A DNA stretch of 61,627 nucleotides from Lactococcus cremoris subsp. cremoris NBRC 100676 (GCF_001591705.1 NZ_BCVK01000005.1:1-61627), one strand, 5' to 3'. Counted from the first letter of the stretch, positions 12,746 to 22,821 are shown. The notes: generated by a model not told the origin, from the sequence alone. Program-made: numbers and translations.

Positions 12746-13880
12746 ATGTGGGTAGAAGATTTAGCTAATGGTAAATATAAGTATTGTGAGCGCTATACAG
12801 ATACAAAAGGCAAGATAAGGAAAAGTATCAGTAACACTAGATAAAAATAGCTCTAGGGCGCAAAATGAAGCTTCTAGGCTATTGTATAATAAAATAGATG
12901 CAAAGCTTGAAAAAGAAAAACAAAAAATTGAAGATGAGCAAAATAAAATAGCTTCTATCACTTTTTGGGAAGTCCAAGATGAGTATTTTTCAATTTATGA
13001 AGAAACAGTAAAAGCTAAAACTGCCTCACTAAGAGATACAGCAAAGAAAAAAATTAGAAGTTTAGTTAGTGAAGAAACCTTATTATCGGATGTTAACTCT
13101 GTTTTTATTTTAGAGATATTGGAAAAACTATATTACAAAGAAAATTATTCTTATTCTTATATCAAGACACTTAAAGCTTCTTTTAACATGGTTTTAGATT
13201 ATGCTATATCAAAAGAATATCTAGCAGTTAATCCTATTTCTAATGTTAAAATCAAAAAGAAAGTCTTAACCTTAGAACAAAGGGAAAAGAAAAAAGAAAA
13301 ATATCTTGAACGTAGCGAATTAAAACAGGTCATAAAAGATATGGCAGTAATTGATAAATCAACCTCATTATTAATTGAATTTATGTCACTTACAGGTCTA
13401 AGATTTGGAGAATGTGTAGCTATTCAAATAAAGAATATTGAGAATAATGTTTTACATATAAATGGAACTTGGGACAGCGTTTCTAACTCTAAAACAACAA
13501 CTAAAAATATTTATTCAGATAGAAAAATCACGCTACCCAAAAGATGTCTTCAAATAATCGAAGAATATCCTTTAAAATATCCAAAGGATAAAATAAGCAA
13601 AGATAATTATATATTTATTTATAAAAACAATAAACCATATAACATTTCTGTTGTGAATAGCAGACTAAAAAAAATAAATTCAGCTAAAAATTTAAGTACA
13701 CATATTTTCAGGCATACTCATATTGCTTTATTAACTGAGCTTGGAATACCTTTGAAGTCTATCATGGAAAGAGTGGGTCATAATAACCCTCAAACAACTC
13801 TTTCTATATATTCTCATGTAACTGAAGAAATGAGCAAAAATATAATAGAAAAACTAAATGAAATAGACCTCTTAAATTAG
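12746..13880 (+). pseudogene. int: Phage tyrosine integrase, frameshifted near the N-terminus
   Basis: The intact gene would be about 377 residues from ATG 12746 (RBS AAAGGA). After 25 codons (MWVEDLANGKYKYCERY ... KIR) an extra A in AAAA at 12821-12824 shifts the frame, closing at TAA 12842. Removing one A rejoins K-VSVTLDKNSSRAQNEASRL with the remaining integrase. The SAM-like core-binding domain and catalytic domain are intact: TGLRFGE (Arg), HIFRHTH (His-x-x-Arg), GHNNPQTT (His) and SIYSHV (Tyr nucleophile). Unless internal starts such as TTG 12882 give activity, site-specific excision is lost. Confidence 0.9.
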
Positions 13881-13893
13881 AGGTCTATTTTTT
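13862..13893 (+). terminator. Integrase terminator overlapping its stop codon
   Basis: An 11-bp perfect stem AATAGACCTCT (13862-13872)/AGAGGTCTATT (13879-13889) followed by T6. The integrase TAG stop lies at the base of the loop. Confidence 0.85.
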
Positions 13894-14070
13894 AAAAAAG
13901 GGGCAGAAAAAGGGGCAGAAATTTGATAATATTTAATTATCTTTGATAACTTTTAAAAACACCATAACTACTAAACACCTTTATTTACCTAGCTTTTGAT
14001 AACTTTTCATAACAAAAGCTATTCTATGATAATCTATATCAAACTACCCTAGCGACAGAGTTTTTTCTTT
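13894..14070. other. Prophage right-end attachment region (attR/attL side)
   Basis: Between integrase terminator and rbsB stop. It holds a tandem GGGGCAGAAA pair (about 13901-13921), direct repeats TTGATAACTTTT at 13943-13954 and 13996-14007, and an inverted repeat AGCTTTTG/CAAAAGCT (13991-13998/14013-14020). These look like integrase arm sites. The core junction should lie nearer 14070, but the partner end is outside the window. No gene is seen here. Confidence 0.5.
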
Positions 14071-15045
14071 TTACCATTTGTGTTCATCAACATTATCTTT
14101 ATCCACAAGATAAATTGGCGAATTAATGATATGATCTATTTTTTTACCTTGATAATAATCATAAGTAGCTTGCAAAGCCATTTCACCAATCTTAGCTGGT
14201 TGTTGAGCAATTGTCGCGGTCATAGTTCCTGCTTTTATGGCATCATGAGTCTCAGATTCACCATCAATTCCAAAAATAGCAATTTTTTGCCCACTTGCTT
14301 GAACAGCCTTAGCTGCGCCAAGCGCCATTTCATCATTTTGTGCAAAGATTGCTTGACCATCTTTATGAGATTGCAGCATATTTTGAGTGGTATTCAAACC
14401 AGTAGTCCGGTCAAAATTTGCAGATTGACTTGATAATATATTTAATCCTAAGGTCTTAGCTTCACTATTAAATCCTTTTCCACGATCTATAGTTGCTGAA
14501 GCACCTGGTGTTCCTGAAAGTTCGAGAACTTTTACATTTTTCCCAACCAATTTTTCAACCGCTTGAGCAGCCATTTTACCTGCTGCAACATTATCAGAAG
14601 CCACCGTTGTTAAAACAGTTCCACCATTTGCTCCTCTATCCATAGCAATTACTGGAATATGAGCATTATTGGCAGCTTTAATCGCTGAAACAATAGCATC
14701 ATAATCAACAGGATTAATTAAAATCGCATCTACATTTTGACTGATGAAATTTTGGACATTATTGAGTTGAGTTGCCGAATCATTTTGAGCATCAGAGACA
14801 GTCAATTTTGTATTTTTTTCTTTGGCCATTGATTTTATGGCATTGTTCATCGAAACAAAGTAGGGATTGTTCATTGTTGAAATAGAAACACCAATATTTA
14901 ATTCATTTGCTTTCTTGTGTGCGACCTCTTCTACTTTTTCTTTTCCATCACGACCGGGAATTCCGGTATAAAGACTACATGCGGTCAAAGTTGAGACTGC
15001 TAAAGTAGCTACAAGGGCAAAAGTTAATTTTTTTACTAATTTCAT
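14071..15045 (-). CDS. rbsB: Ribose ABC transporter substrate-binding lipoprotein
   Basis: 324 residues from ATG 15045 (AGGAG 8 nt upstream; a TTG 6 nt earlier is too close). A lipoprotein signal with lipobox LTAC gives diacylglyceryl-cysteine at about residue 23. The periplasmic-binding fold of the RbsB/LacI type follows (NIGVSISTMNNPYFVSMNNA, DAILINPVDYDAI, FAQNDEMALGA, GIDGESE). It binds ribose outside the membrane for RbsAC. The gene itself looks intact, but both transporter partners are broken. The prophage ends just beyond its stop, which may have removed the operon terminator. Confidence 0.95.
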   Translation of the reverse strand: MKLVKKLTFALVATLAVSTLTACSLYTGIPGRDGKEKVEEVAHKKANELNIGVSISTMNNPYFVSMNNAIKSMAKEKNTKLTVSDAQNDSATQLNNVQNFISQNVDAILINPVDYDAIVSAIKAANNAHIPVIAMDRGANGGTVLTTVASDNVAAGKMAAQAVEKLVGKNVKVLELSGTPGASATIDRGKGFNSEAKTLGLNILSSQSANFDRTTGLNTTQNMLQSHKDGQAIFAQNDEMALGAAKAVQASGQKIAIFGIDGESETHDAIKAGTMTATIAQQPAKIGEMALQATYDYYQGKKIDHIINSPIYLVDKDNVDEHKW

Positions 15046-15056
15046 ATTCAACTCTC

Positions 15057-16006
15057 CTATTTCCGTTTGCTACGAATGACATCTATAAGAACCGCAACGA
15101 GAATAACTAATCCTTGGATAACTTGTTGCCAAAAGGCTGATACACCGATAATATTTAAGCCGTTATTTAGAACACCAATGATTAGTACCCCAATCATAGT
15201 TCCAAACATCCGACCTTTCCCACCCATTAAAGACGTTCCACCGAGGACAACCGCAGCAATCGCGTACATTTCATAACCAGAACCTGCTCTTGTGGCGTCG
15301 CTGATGATAAACGAGAACTGATGATTAAACCAGAAATTGCCGACATCGCTCCAGATAAAGTATAAATTGCGATTTTTACTTTATTGAGCTTGATCCCTGA
15401 AATATAAGCTGCTTTTTCATTTCCACCAAGAGCATAGACTGATTTACCAAAGTCTGTTTTATGAAGTAAAATCCATAAAATAATGAAAACAAGAATCATT
15501 AAAATAACAGGGAAAGGAATTCCTAGTAGATAACCTTGTCCAATATAGGCTAAGAAATAGCCATCCATGTGTTTAGTAATTGGATTACCATCAGTAAAAA
15601 CAAGTGTTGCTCCGCGATAAACCATTTGAGTGGCTAAAGTTACAATGAAAGGTGCCAGTTTCCCATAGGCAATAAGTGCCCCATTAATCGCCCCGAGAAA
15701 GGCTCCAATAATTAAGGCACAAAGTACGGCAAGTGGTAATGGCATTCCTTGGGCAATAAAACCTACAGAAACTGCACTTGAGAGGGCTAAAATTGCACCA
15801 ACTGACAAGTCAATGCCAGAAGTCAGAATTACAAATGTCATCCCGAAAGCAATAAAACCATTGGCCGTTACTTGTAAAAGCAAATTGAGTAAATTATTTG
15901 CCGTCATAAAGTTGGGATTGATACATGTAATGATAATCATCAAGACAATTAGAGCAATCATTGTCGTTAAAGAACTGAATTTTTGAGCTAAAACTTTCAC
16001 ACTCAT
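15057..16006 (-). pseudogene. rbsC: Ribose ABC transporter permease, frameshifted
   Basis: Multi-pass permease read from ATG 16006 (MSVKVLAQKFSSLTTMIALI). Family-like sequence runs to LSSATP and then breaks. A frame two bases off continues [20 protein letters not shown] to the normal C-terminus DVIRSKRK. The junction is at about 15288-15295 (CCACAAGA where CCAAGA would keep the frame), so two extra bases, or one lost, cause the shift. Loss of about 80 C-terminal residues should abolish transport. Its ATG overlaps the rbsA stop. Confidence 0.93.
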
Positions 16007-17491
16007 TTTCCTCCTGTTGCGAGCTGCATCACATTTTCTTGTGTTGCTTCTTTTTTATTTAAAAACCCGGCTATTTTACCTTCATGCATGACTGCAATTC
16101 GGTCAGCGACACCAAGTATTTCAGGTAAATCACTGGAAATCATAATGATTGGAACCCCACGTTCTGCGAGTTCATTCATCAATTGATAAATCTCTCGTTT
16201 GGCTCCTACATCGACTCCACGTGTTGGTTCATCTAAAATTAATACTTTAGGTGCAATTCCAATCCATTTAGCAAGTACAACTTTTTGTTGATTCCCTCCC
16301 GATAATGAGCCAACCATTTGTTCTTCATCTGTTGCTTTAACATTGAGTCGCTCAGAAAGTTGTTTAACGAAAGTTGTTGCAGTTTTATCATCGAAGAGTC
16401 CGTGATGAATAAAGTCCTTTGTACTTGGCAGAGTAATATTATCTTTTATTGAAAAATCAAGAACAAGCCCTTCATCTTTTCGGTCTTCGGTTAAAAAGCC
16501 AATTCCTGCTTTAATCGCTTGTGCTGGGTTATTGATAGTTAGGCTCTTTCCATTAATTTTTATTGTGCCTGATTTTAGCTTGTCAATTCCAAAAATTGCT
16601 CGCATGACCTCGGTTCTACCAGCTCCCATGAGTCCTGCAAAACCAAGGATTTCACCTGAACGAACTGAAAAGGAAATATTTTTAAAGTCAGCTGTGGATA
16701 AATTTTCTGCTTCGAATACAATTTCTCGAATTTCAGCATTTTTTTGGGGATAATAATCTGTAATTGAGCGACCAACCATTTTCCGAACTAACTCATCAAC
16801 ATTTGTCTCTTTTGTTTTTTTAGTATCAATGACCAAACCATCACGCATAACTGTCACACAATCGGTAATCTTAAAAATTTCTTCCATTCGGTGAGAAATA
16901 TAAATAATACCAACGCCTTGTGCTTTAAGGCCTGCGATAACAGAAAATAAACGTTCTGTTTCTCTTTCTGTCAATGCGGCTGTCGGTTCATCCATAATCA
17001 AAATTTTCAAATCAGATAAAAAACTTTTAGCAATTTCAACCATTTGTTGCTGACCAACTGACAAGTTCCCGATTTCTTTATCTAAATCAATAGTTACTCC
17101 CAATTGTTCAAAAGCAAAAGTAGCTTTTTTACGCATAGCTTTTGTATCTAAAACACCAAATTTATTTTTTATTTCTCGACCAAGAAAAAGGTTCTCTAAG
17201 ACTGTTAAATCAGGCCATGTATTCATTTCCTGATGAATAAAGCTAATGCCAAATCCTTCTGCCTCTTGAGGCCTCTTGAGGATTCTTGAAAGTTTTATCC
17301 TCCTTATCAATCTCAATTTCTCCACCAGAAGCTGGGAAAAGTCCAGTCAGAATATTCATTAGCGTGGATTTTCCAGCACCATTTTCCCCCATTAAGGCAT
17401 GAACTTCTCCAGAATTGATAGTTAAATCAATTGCTTCGAGAACTTTGTTGGTTCCAAATGATTTAGAAATGTTCTTCATTTCTATTTTCAA
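16003..17491 (-). pseudogene. rbsA: Ribose ABC transporter ATPase, disrupted by a 10-bp tandem duplication
   Basis: Two-domain sugar ATPase. The N-terminal part has Walker [10 protein letters not shown]. The rest has signature LSVGQQQMVEIAK and a second domain with LSGGNQQKVVLAKW. The frame breaks at NPQEA: the 10-mer GCCTCTTGAG (plus strand) occurs twice at 17261-17280. Removing one copy restores [20 protein letters not shown]. The start is TTG 17491 with GGAGG upstream. The product truncates after about 82 residues, so the importer is not made from this allele. Confidence 0.95.
17261..17280. repeat. 10-bp tandem duplication inactivating rbsA
   Basis: GCCTCTTGAG twice in a row. A single copy gives an open rbsA. 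It is short enough to revert by slippage. Confidence 0.95.
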
Positions 17492-17509
17492 AATTGACTT
17501 CCTCCTTTT

Positions 17510-17908
17510 TCACAAAGCAACACCTGATTGTAAAATAATATTAGAATAAGGTGTATTTTCTCCTGTTCTTACAACTGCTTTGACATCATGATTCATTAAT
17601 TTTAAGGTCTCATGACTGACAAAAACAACTTCAACATCTGCTGACAGTTTTGTCAGTAAAATTTTTAGCTGCTCAGGATTATTTTCTTTTATCTCGTCAG
17701 CAAGATAAATCTTTTCAACTAGAATATTTTCTAAATAAATATCCAAAACTTCTTGAAAAGTAGGTTTCCCACGTGTCAGTGCTAAATCAATTTTTTTGAC
17801 ACCTGATGGTACCGGTAAGCCTAAATCTCCAATACAAACTTGGTCAGTATGTCCCAGATCATCAGCGATTTTTGCAAGCTCACTATTCAATATTCCTTCT
17901 TTTTTCAT
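17510..17908 (-). CDS. rbsD: D-ribose pyranase
   Basis: 132 residues, normal length. Interconverts beta-pyranose and beta-furanose forms of ribose so that ribokinase can use it. Catalytic His20 lies in DDLGHTDQ. The conserved GDLGLPVP and the C-terminal RTGENTPYSNIILQSGV are intact. It sits 4 bp after the end of rbsK and 18 bp before rbsA. It is the only intact catabolic gene of the operon besides rbsB. Confidence 0.95.
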   Translation of the reverse strand: MKKEGILNSELAKIADDLGHTDQVCIGDLGLPVPSGVKKIDLALTRGKPTFQEVLDIYLENILVEKIYLADEIKENNPEQLKILLTKLSADVEVVFVSHETLKLMNHDVKAVVRTGENTPYSNIILQSGVAL

Positions 17909-17912
17909 AAAT

Positions 17913-18833
17913 TCAAAGTCCTTTCTTTTCCTTATAAAAATTAAGATTAAGCTCTTTTAATTTATCTTCAACTTCTGCTAGAATTGGCATTCCACCTTGA
18001 GCACCAAATTTATGAATAGATAAATGGGAAGCAACCACTGCCAATTGGATAGAATCAACGATTGATAGATTTTCTGTCAGTCCAAAAGCAAAAGCTCCAT
18101 TGAATGTATCCCCTGCTCCCGTCGTATCTACCACTTTAGCTTTAATTGCTGGAATTTTTTGAACCCCATTACCATTATGGAAAATCACTCCTTCACTTCC
18201 TAAAGTGACAATCAGGCGATTCGCATATTTAGCAAGAATTTCCTCCAGAGGCTCATTCGGAAAAAGCTCCTTACATTCGTGTTCATTAGGCGTGATGTAA
18301 TCTACAAATTCAATCATTTCTAAATCCGTTTTTCTTGCTGGAGCTGGATTATAAAGGACTTTTATCGCATTTTCTTTACAAAATTTAGCGACTGCAAGGT
18401 TAGTTTCATGAGGTATTTCATTTTGTAAAACCACAAGTTAACTGTCTTTAATTTTCTCCCAGAAATTCTCTAAATAATCAGGGAGGACTTCATTATTGGC
18501 CCCAGGAATAATGATAATTCGATTATCGTCATCAAATAAAGTAATTTGGGCAATCCCTGTCGTTTGTGGTACCGTTCCTACACCATCAAAAAGAACAGCA
18601 TTTTCTTTGAAGTTTTTTAGAATAGTTTCTCCAAAAGCATCATTTCCAACTGCTCCAATCATATTTACATCATGGGGAGCTAATCTAGCAAAAGCAACGG
18701 CTTGATTTGCTCCCTTGCCACCAGGAACCATCGCAAAATTTTCTCCAAAAACTGTTTCACCTGCTTGTGGAACTCTTTTTGTGCTTGTCACTAAATCCAT
18801 GGAAATACTTCCTACAACACTTACTTTTGTCAT
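17913..18833 (-). pseudogene. rbsK: Ribokinase, interrupted by an in-frame TAA
   Basis: 306 codons from ATG 18833 (MTKVSVVGSISMDLV; RBS GAGGAAAAATTA), length of PfkB-family ribokinases. Substrate motif GGKGANQAVA and the C-terminal ATP/anion-hole motif DTTGAGDTFNGAF are present. At 18438-18440 a TAA replaces what is probably CAA (Gln) in KDS-stop-LVVLQNE; the frame is otherwise open on both sides. The truncated product of 131 residues lacks the catalytic Asp in GAGD, so ribose phosphorylation should fail. Confidence 0.93.
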
Positions 18834-18843
18834 TAATTTTTCC

Positions 18844-19827
18844 TCATTCTTTTCTTTTTTGTCGAATTGTTTCACGCGCTACATAATGAACAGGCAGCTC
18901 AATCTTTGATTTCTCAATAGGCTGATCAGTTGCTATTTTATAAATAAGTTGAGCCGCTTCAAGTCCCATTTGGTAAGCGGATTGATGAATAGTTGAAAGG
19001 GCTGGATAAATAAATTGGCTCATTTGTATATCATCATAACCAATAATTTGAATTTCCTCAGGAATCTTCTTATCTAATCGATGGATTTCATGAATATAAG
19101 CCATGGCGTGAATATCTGACGGTGCAATGATACTATCAAAATTTTCCTTATTAGCAAGAACTTCTCGCGCCTCTTTCTGGATTTCTTCAAAATCATAACT
19201 TTGACTGTAAAAGGCTTTAAAATCAACTTTCTTTTCTTTTAAATAAGCAATACTTGCTTTAAAACGATTATTAATATTTGTGGCATTCAAAGAGCCACTA
19301 ACCACAGCAACATTTTTGGCTCCAGCCTCTACAATAACTTTTGCTGCTAAGCGTCCGCCTGATTCATTATCCGAAAAAACACCATAGTTACTTTTATGTC
19401 CAACTCGGTCCACAATGACTGATGGAATATCCAAATCAGGAAATTCTTCTTTAAAATCATGAGTTGAAATAATACCTGCCGCATTACTTTGTAAGAGAAC
19501 TTTCAAGTAATCATGTTCTGATTGATGATTTTCACCAATATTACCAAGCATCACTCGATAGCCTTTTTCTTTTAAAAATTCTTCTGCCCCCTTTGCAAGC
19601 ATGGGAAAGAAGGGATTGGAAATATCTGGCAAAAGCAAACCAACGAGTTGATTCTTCTTCGTTTTTAAAGACTGAGCAGAGAGGTTAGGGGTAAAATTTA
19701 ATTTTTTTATCGCTTCTTCTATTTTCTTTCTGGCTTCATCACTGACATACCCATTTTGAGCAATGAAACGCGAAACTGTAGACTTTGAAAGACCTGCTTC
19801 AAGTGCAACTTGTTTAATTGTGGCCAT
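18844..19827 (-). CDS. rbsR: Ribose operon repressor, LacI family
   Basis: 327 residues. N-terminal LacI HTH (ATIKQVALEAGLSKSTVSRF), then a periplasmic-binding-like effector domain (GLLLPDISNPFFPMLAKGAE, IIAPSDIHAMAY, IIGYDDIQMSQFIYP). First gene of the rbs operon, so autoregulated. The 18-bp palindrome at 19845-19862, between promoter and start, is its likely operator. Appears intact, unlike rbsK, rbsA and rbsC. Confidence 0.93.
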   Translation of the reverse strand: MATIKQVALEAGLSKSTVSRFIAQNGYVSDEARKKIEEAIKKLNFTPNLSAQSLKTKKNQLVGLLLPDISNPFFPMLAKGAEEFLKEKGYRVMLGNIGENHQSEHDYLKVLLQSNAAGIISTHDFKEEFPDLDIPSVIVDRVGHKSNYGVFSDNESGGRLAAKVIVEAGAKNVAVVSGSLNATNINNRFKASIAYLKEKKVDFKAFYSQSYDFEEIQKEAREVLANKENFDSIIAPSDIHAMAYIHEIHRLDKKIPEEIQIIGYDDIQMSQFIYPALSTIHQSAYQMGLEAAQLIYKIATDQPIEKSKIELPVHYVARETIRQKRKE

Positions 19828-19844
19828 GGATTCCTCCTTTCAAC

Positions 19845-19862
19845 TGTGGGAACGTTCTCACA
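19845..19862. promoter_or_regulatory. RbsR operator
   Basis: TGTGGGAACGTTCTCACA, near-perfect palindrome (one mismatched pair) located just downstream of the rbs promoter. Confidence 0.8.
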
Positions 19863-19874
19863 TTTACATGTATG

Positions 19875-19903
19875 ATTGTATCCGTTTTCATTTATTTTGT
19901 CAA
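19875..19903 (-). promoter_or_regulatory. rbs promoter overlapped by a cre site
   Basis: - strand TTGACA (19898-19903), 17 bp, TACAAT (19875-19880). TGAAAACGGATACA (19877-19890) matches the CcpA cre consensus at 13 of 14 positions and covers the -10 box, predicting catabolite repression. Confidence 0.88.
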
Positions 19904-19928
19904 TCCTTTTTATATTTCGTTTTAATAA

Positions 19929-19952
19929 CAAAAAAACCTACTTTTCAGTAGG
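19929..19952 (-). terminator. purB terminator
   Basis: On the - strand CCTACT-GAAA-AGTAGG followed by T7. Confidence 0.85.
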
Positions 19953-19961
19953 CCTTTTAAA

Positions 19962-21257
19962 TCAATCAAAGACACGGTTAAAAATTTCATCTACACGAGT
20001 CAAATGATAGTTATAATCAAAAGCTTTATCAATATCTTCATCATTCAAATAATGACGAATTTGTTCATTTTCTTCAAGCAATGGTCTAAACATGACTTGC
20101 TCATCCCATGATTTTGCAGTCAATGGTTGAACTAAATCATAAGCAGCTTCACGAGTCATTCCTTTTTCAATCAACATTAACATGACATGTTGACTGTAAA
20201 TCAAACCAAAAGTGGCATCCATATTTCGTTTCATATTTTCTGGAAAGACCGTCAAATTTTTAACAATATTGCCAAAACGATTGAGCATATAATCTAATAA
20301 TTCTGTTGTATCTGGTGCAATAATCCGTTCAGCAGAACTGTGAGAAATGTCCCGCTCATGCCAAAGGCTAACATCTTCAAGGGCTGTAATCGCATGACCA
20401 CGAATAACACGAGCAAGTCCTGTCATATTTTCAGAGCCAATTGGGTTACGTTTGTGTGGCATTGCTGACGAGCCTTTTTGACCTTTAGCAAAGAATTCTT
20501 CAACTTCACGTTGTTCAGATTTTTGTAATCCACGGATTTCAGTCGCCATGCGTTCAATAGAAGTCGCAATTAGCGCCAATGTTTGGAAGTATTCTGCGTG
20601 CAAATCACGTGGCAAGACTTGTGTTGAAATTTCTTGTGGACGTGTTCCTAATTTTTCACAAACATAAGCTTCAACAAATGGAGGAATATTGGCAAAAGTT
20701 CCCACAGCACCAGAAATTTTCCCAGCTTCAACAGCTTTAGCCGCATGTTCAAAGCGTTCAATGTTCCGTTTCATTTCGCTGTACCAAGTGGCTAATTTCA
20801 AACCAAAAGTTGTTGGTTCTGCATGAACCCCGTGTGTACGCCCCATCATGACCGTATACTTATGTTCCAAAGCCTTAGTCTTCACAATTTCTGTGAAATT
20901 TTGCAAGTCTTTGCGTAAAATATCATTGGCTTGTTTGTAAAGATAGCCATAAGCTGTATCCACAACGTCTGTTGATGTTAGACCGTAATGGACCCATTTA
21001 CGTTCTTCACCCAATGATTCACTGACAGAACGTGTGAAAGCTACCACATCATGACGAGTTTCTTTTTCAATTTCAAGAATGCGTTCAACATTAAAAGTTG
21101 CCTTTTCACGAATTTTTTTCACATCAGCTACTGGGATTTCTCCAAGCTCTGCCCAAGCTTCATCTGCAAGAATTTCGACTTCAAGCCATGCTTTATACTT
21201 GTTTTCTTCTGACCAAATTTCTGCCATTTCTGGACGTGAATAACGACTAATAACCAC
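19962..21257 (-). CDS. purB: Adenylosuccinate lyase
   Basis: 431 residues. Catalyses two fumarate-releasing steps of purine synthesis (SAICAR to AICAR, adenylosuccinate to AMP). Signature loop [16 protein letters not shown] carries the catalytic serine. HDVVAFTR and [11 protein letters not shown] are also present. Start is GTG with AAAGGAG upstream. Single-gene unit with its own terminator. A PurBox about 190 bp upstream suggests PurR activation. Confidence 0.97.
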   Translation of the reverse strand: MVISRYSRPEMAEIWSEENKYKAWLEVEILADEAWAELGEIPVADVKKIREKATFNVERILEIEKETRHDVVAFTRSVSESLGEERKWVHYGLTSTDVVDTAYGYLYKQANDILRKDLQNFTEIVKTKALEHKYTVMMGRTHGVHAEPTTFGLKLATWYSEMKRNIERFEHAAKAVEAGKISGAVGTFANIPPFVEAYVCEKLGTRPQEISTQVLPRDLHAEYFQTLALIATSIERMATEIRGLQKSEQREVEEFFAKGQKGSSAMPHKRNPIGSENMTGLARVIRGHAITALEDVSLWHERDISHSSAERIIAPDTTELLDYMLNRFGNIVKNLTVFPENMKRNMDATFGLIYSQHVMLMLIEKGMTREAAYDLVQPLTAKSWDEQVMFRPLLEENEQIRHYLNDEDIDKAFDYNYHLTRVDEIFNRVFD

Positions 21258-21372
21258 TTTTTACTCCTTTTGTTACTGACAGAATTCCCTCGGTGCTAGC
21301 CCTTAGAGCTGTCAGTAAATTATTCCTATATTTTTAATCTTCTAATGAACGAAACGTCCTTTTTCACTAACT

Positions 21373-21458
21373 ATTATATCATTTTCAAGTCTAATGCATT
21401 TGGAGATTTCTGTCAATATTAATAAAAGTAAAAATATTATCTGTCAAAACCGAACAAT
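21373..21458 (-). promoter_or_regulatory. purB promoter region with PurBox
   Basis: The PurR recognition motif AAAACCGAACAAT (21446-21458, + strand) fits AWWWCCGAACWWT exactly. Downstream toward purB lie TTGACA-17-TAGACT (-10 at 21388-21393) and an extended -10 TGaTATAAT (ATTATA on +, 21373-21378). The PurBox centre is 70-86 bp upstream of either predicted start, near the distance known for L. lactis pur promoters. Confidence 0.75.
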
Positions 21459-21471
21459 AAGCATTCAATCC

Positions 21472-22161
21472 TTAAGCCAACTCATTTTCTAAAAGATCCA
21501 AAATCTCTACTGTTTCCTTTAATGAAATTTGTCCAGGAGCGCTTAAGTTTTCCAGACCTGCAAAAGTCCAACAAGAGCCAGTCAAATAACCTGAAATTCT
21601 TGAAAGACGTCCCAAATCACCCATTGCCATACTGATAAAATGATTTCCATATTCTAAAGTCATATCGCGAGTAATCTGCAATAAATCAAGCACATCACAT
21701 TCACGTTCAGGCATCACAGCCACTTTCACAAAAGCCGTTCCTTCTTCATGCATTTTAATCAAACGACTGGTCAAATCGGTCGGAACTTCATCAAAGTTAT
21801 GATATGAAAGGACAATTTTTTCACGATAATTCTTTAAAGCAGCAAATGAAGGCCCATGACTGAAATATTCAACATCAATATAATCTGGTTCAAACTTTAA
21901 AATTTCTTGTAAAATCTGTAAATATTTTTTCTCAGAAACCTGAATATTTCCACCTTCTCTTACCGTTCTTAAAGTAAATAAAATCTTGCTCTCTTTAAAT
22001 TTTTCAAAGAATTTAGGGGCCATCTCAAAAATATCATCTGCTGACAAAAAATCGGCACGCCATTCAACAATATCTGCTGAAAGATAATCACTGACAGAAA
22101 CTTTCTCAAGCTCTGTTAACTCTGTCAGCATTATTGGAACAACAATTTTTGTTCTTCTCAT
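21472..22161 (-). CDS. aroD: 3-dehydroquinate dehydratase, type I
   Basis: 229 residues. Third step of the shikimate pathway, Schiff-base mechanism. Lys146 (FVKVAVMP) is the imine-forming lysine and His121 (LSYHNFDEVP) the general base. Starts at ATG with AAGGAGAAGTTT. Stands alone between purB and a tRNA gene rather than in a large aro cluster. Confidence 0.95.
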   Translation of the reverse strand: MRRTKIVVPIMLTELTELEKVSVSDYLSADIVEWRADFLSADDIFEMAPKFFEKFKESKILFTLRTVREGGNIQVSEKKYLQILQEILKFEPDYIDVEYFSHGPSFAALKNYREKIVLSYHNFDEVPTDLTSRLIKMHEEGTAFVKVAVMPERECDVLDLLQITRDMTLEYGNHFISMAMGDLGRLSRISGYLTGSCWTFAGLENLSAPGQISLKETVEILDLLENELA

Positions 22162-22221
22162 AAACTTCTCCTTACATTTTCATAAATGCTTTCCCCTATT
22201 CTAGCATATTTTAGTAAAAAG

Positions 22222-22245
22222 AAAAAAGGAAACAACGTTTCCTTT
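22222..22245 (-). terminator. Terminator downstream of tRNA-Gln
   Basis: - strand AAAGGAAAC-GTT-GTTTCCTTT followed by TTT. Confidence 0.7.
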
Positions 22246-22257
22246 AAATTTTTTTTA

Positions 22258-22329
22258 CTGGGGTAGCTGGATTCGAACCAACGCATGAGGGAGTCAAAGT
22301 CCCTTGCCTTACCGCTTGGCTATACCCCA
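22258..22329 (-). tRNA. tRNA-Gln (anticodon UUG)
   Basis: 72-nt cloverleaf on the - strand. Acceptor TGGGGTA/TACCCCA, anticodon loop CTTTGAC with TTG, T-arm GGTTCGAATCC, discriminator G. CCA is not encoded. Confidence 0.97.
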
Positions 22330-22433
22330 AGATCGCTGGATGACGACAAGAAATATTTTACCAAAAACCCTCATAAATTTCAAGTTTTAACTTATTTATT
22401 TCAAAGAAATATCAATAATTTTTTATAATCTCT

Positions 22434-22637
22434 TTAAATAGATAGATTATATTCCTTGATTGCTTCTTCTAAAGCAGCCTCAAATGAAGACACTGTCGCA
22501 ATTTCTTTTCCAGAAAGACTGACCACAAAATTTCCTGATTTTTCTTTAATTTCAGCAATTGTTTTTTTCCCACTTTTGATAACAGCTCCATCAGCTGTAT
22601 CAATGATTTCAAGTTCTGTATCTTTTTTCTTTGACAT
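22434..22637 (-). CDS. DUF2969 family protein
   Basis: 67 residues (MSKKKDTELEIIDTADGAVI ... EEAIKEYNLSI), the size and pattern of the small Lactobacillales DUF2969 proteins. Compact alpha/beta, no catalytic motif. RBS AAGGAG. Its promoter lies about 75 bp upstream. Function unknown. Confidence 0.8.
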   Translation of the reverse strand: MSKKKDTELEIIDTADGAVIKSGKKTIAEIKEKSGNFVVSLSGKEIATVSSFEAALEEAIKEYNLSI

Positions 22638-22711
22638 CTCAAACTCCTTATCGTTTTTTAAGCTCTATTTCTAAGTGCTTAATCTTTGATTTTTGAAAAT
22701 TTTCTTCCTCA

Positions 22712-22740
22712 ATCATAGCATTTTTCAACCAATTTGTCAC
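22712..22740 (-). promoter_or_regulatory. Promoter of the DUF2969 gene
   Basis: - strand GTGACA (22735-22740), 17 bp, TGcTATGAT (-10 at 22712-22717). A 32-codon ORF through this stretch is probably chance. Confidence 0.65.
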
Positions 22741-22821
22741 GTTCATATTACTGACAGACTTCCCAGCAAAAGTAGGACTATAGCACAGTTTTGCTATCAG
22801 AATTTTCACAATAATAGAAGA

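Larger units (their letters stand above)
1..14065. mobile_element. Prophage, right part (integrase, immunity, early and replication modules)
   Basis: Gene order is that of a lactococcal P335-type temperate siphophage: integrase and repressor rightward, then a leftward early operon with cro-like, antirepressor, recombination (Sak, SSB), replication (replisome organizer, DnaC-like) and dUTPase genes, ending with a late-transcription regulator. Dozens of short, overlapping ORFs on one strand support this. The right border lies between the integrase stop (13880) and the rbsB stop (14071). The left border and structural genes are outside the window, so no att core can be confirmed. Confidence 0.95.

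Noticed and set aside
22647-22745. 32-codon ORF before the DUF2969 gene
   Set aside because: It coincides with a good promoter (GTGACA-17-TATGAT) for that gene and has no RBS.
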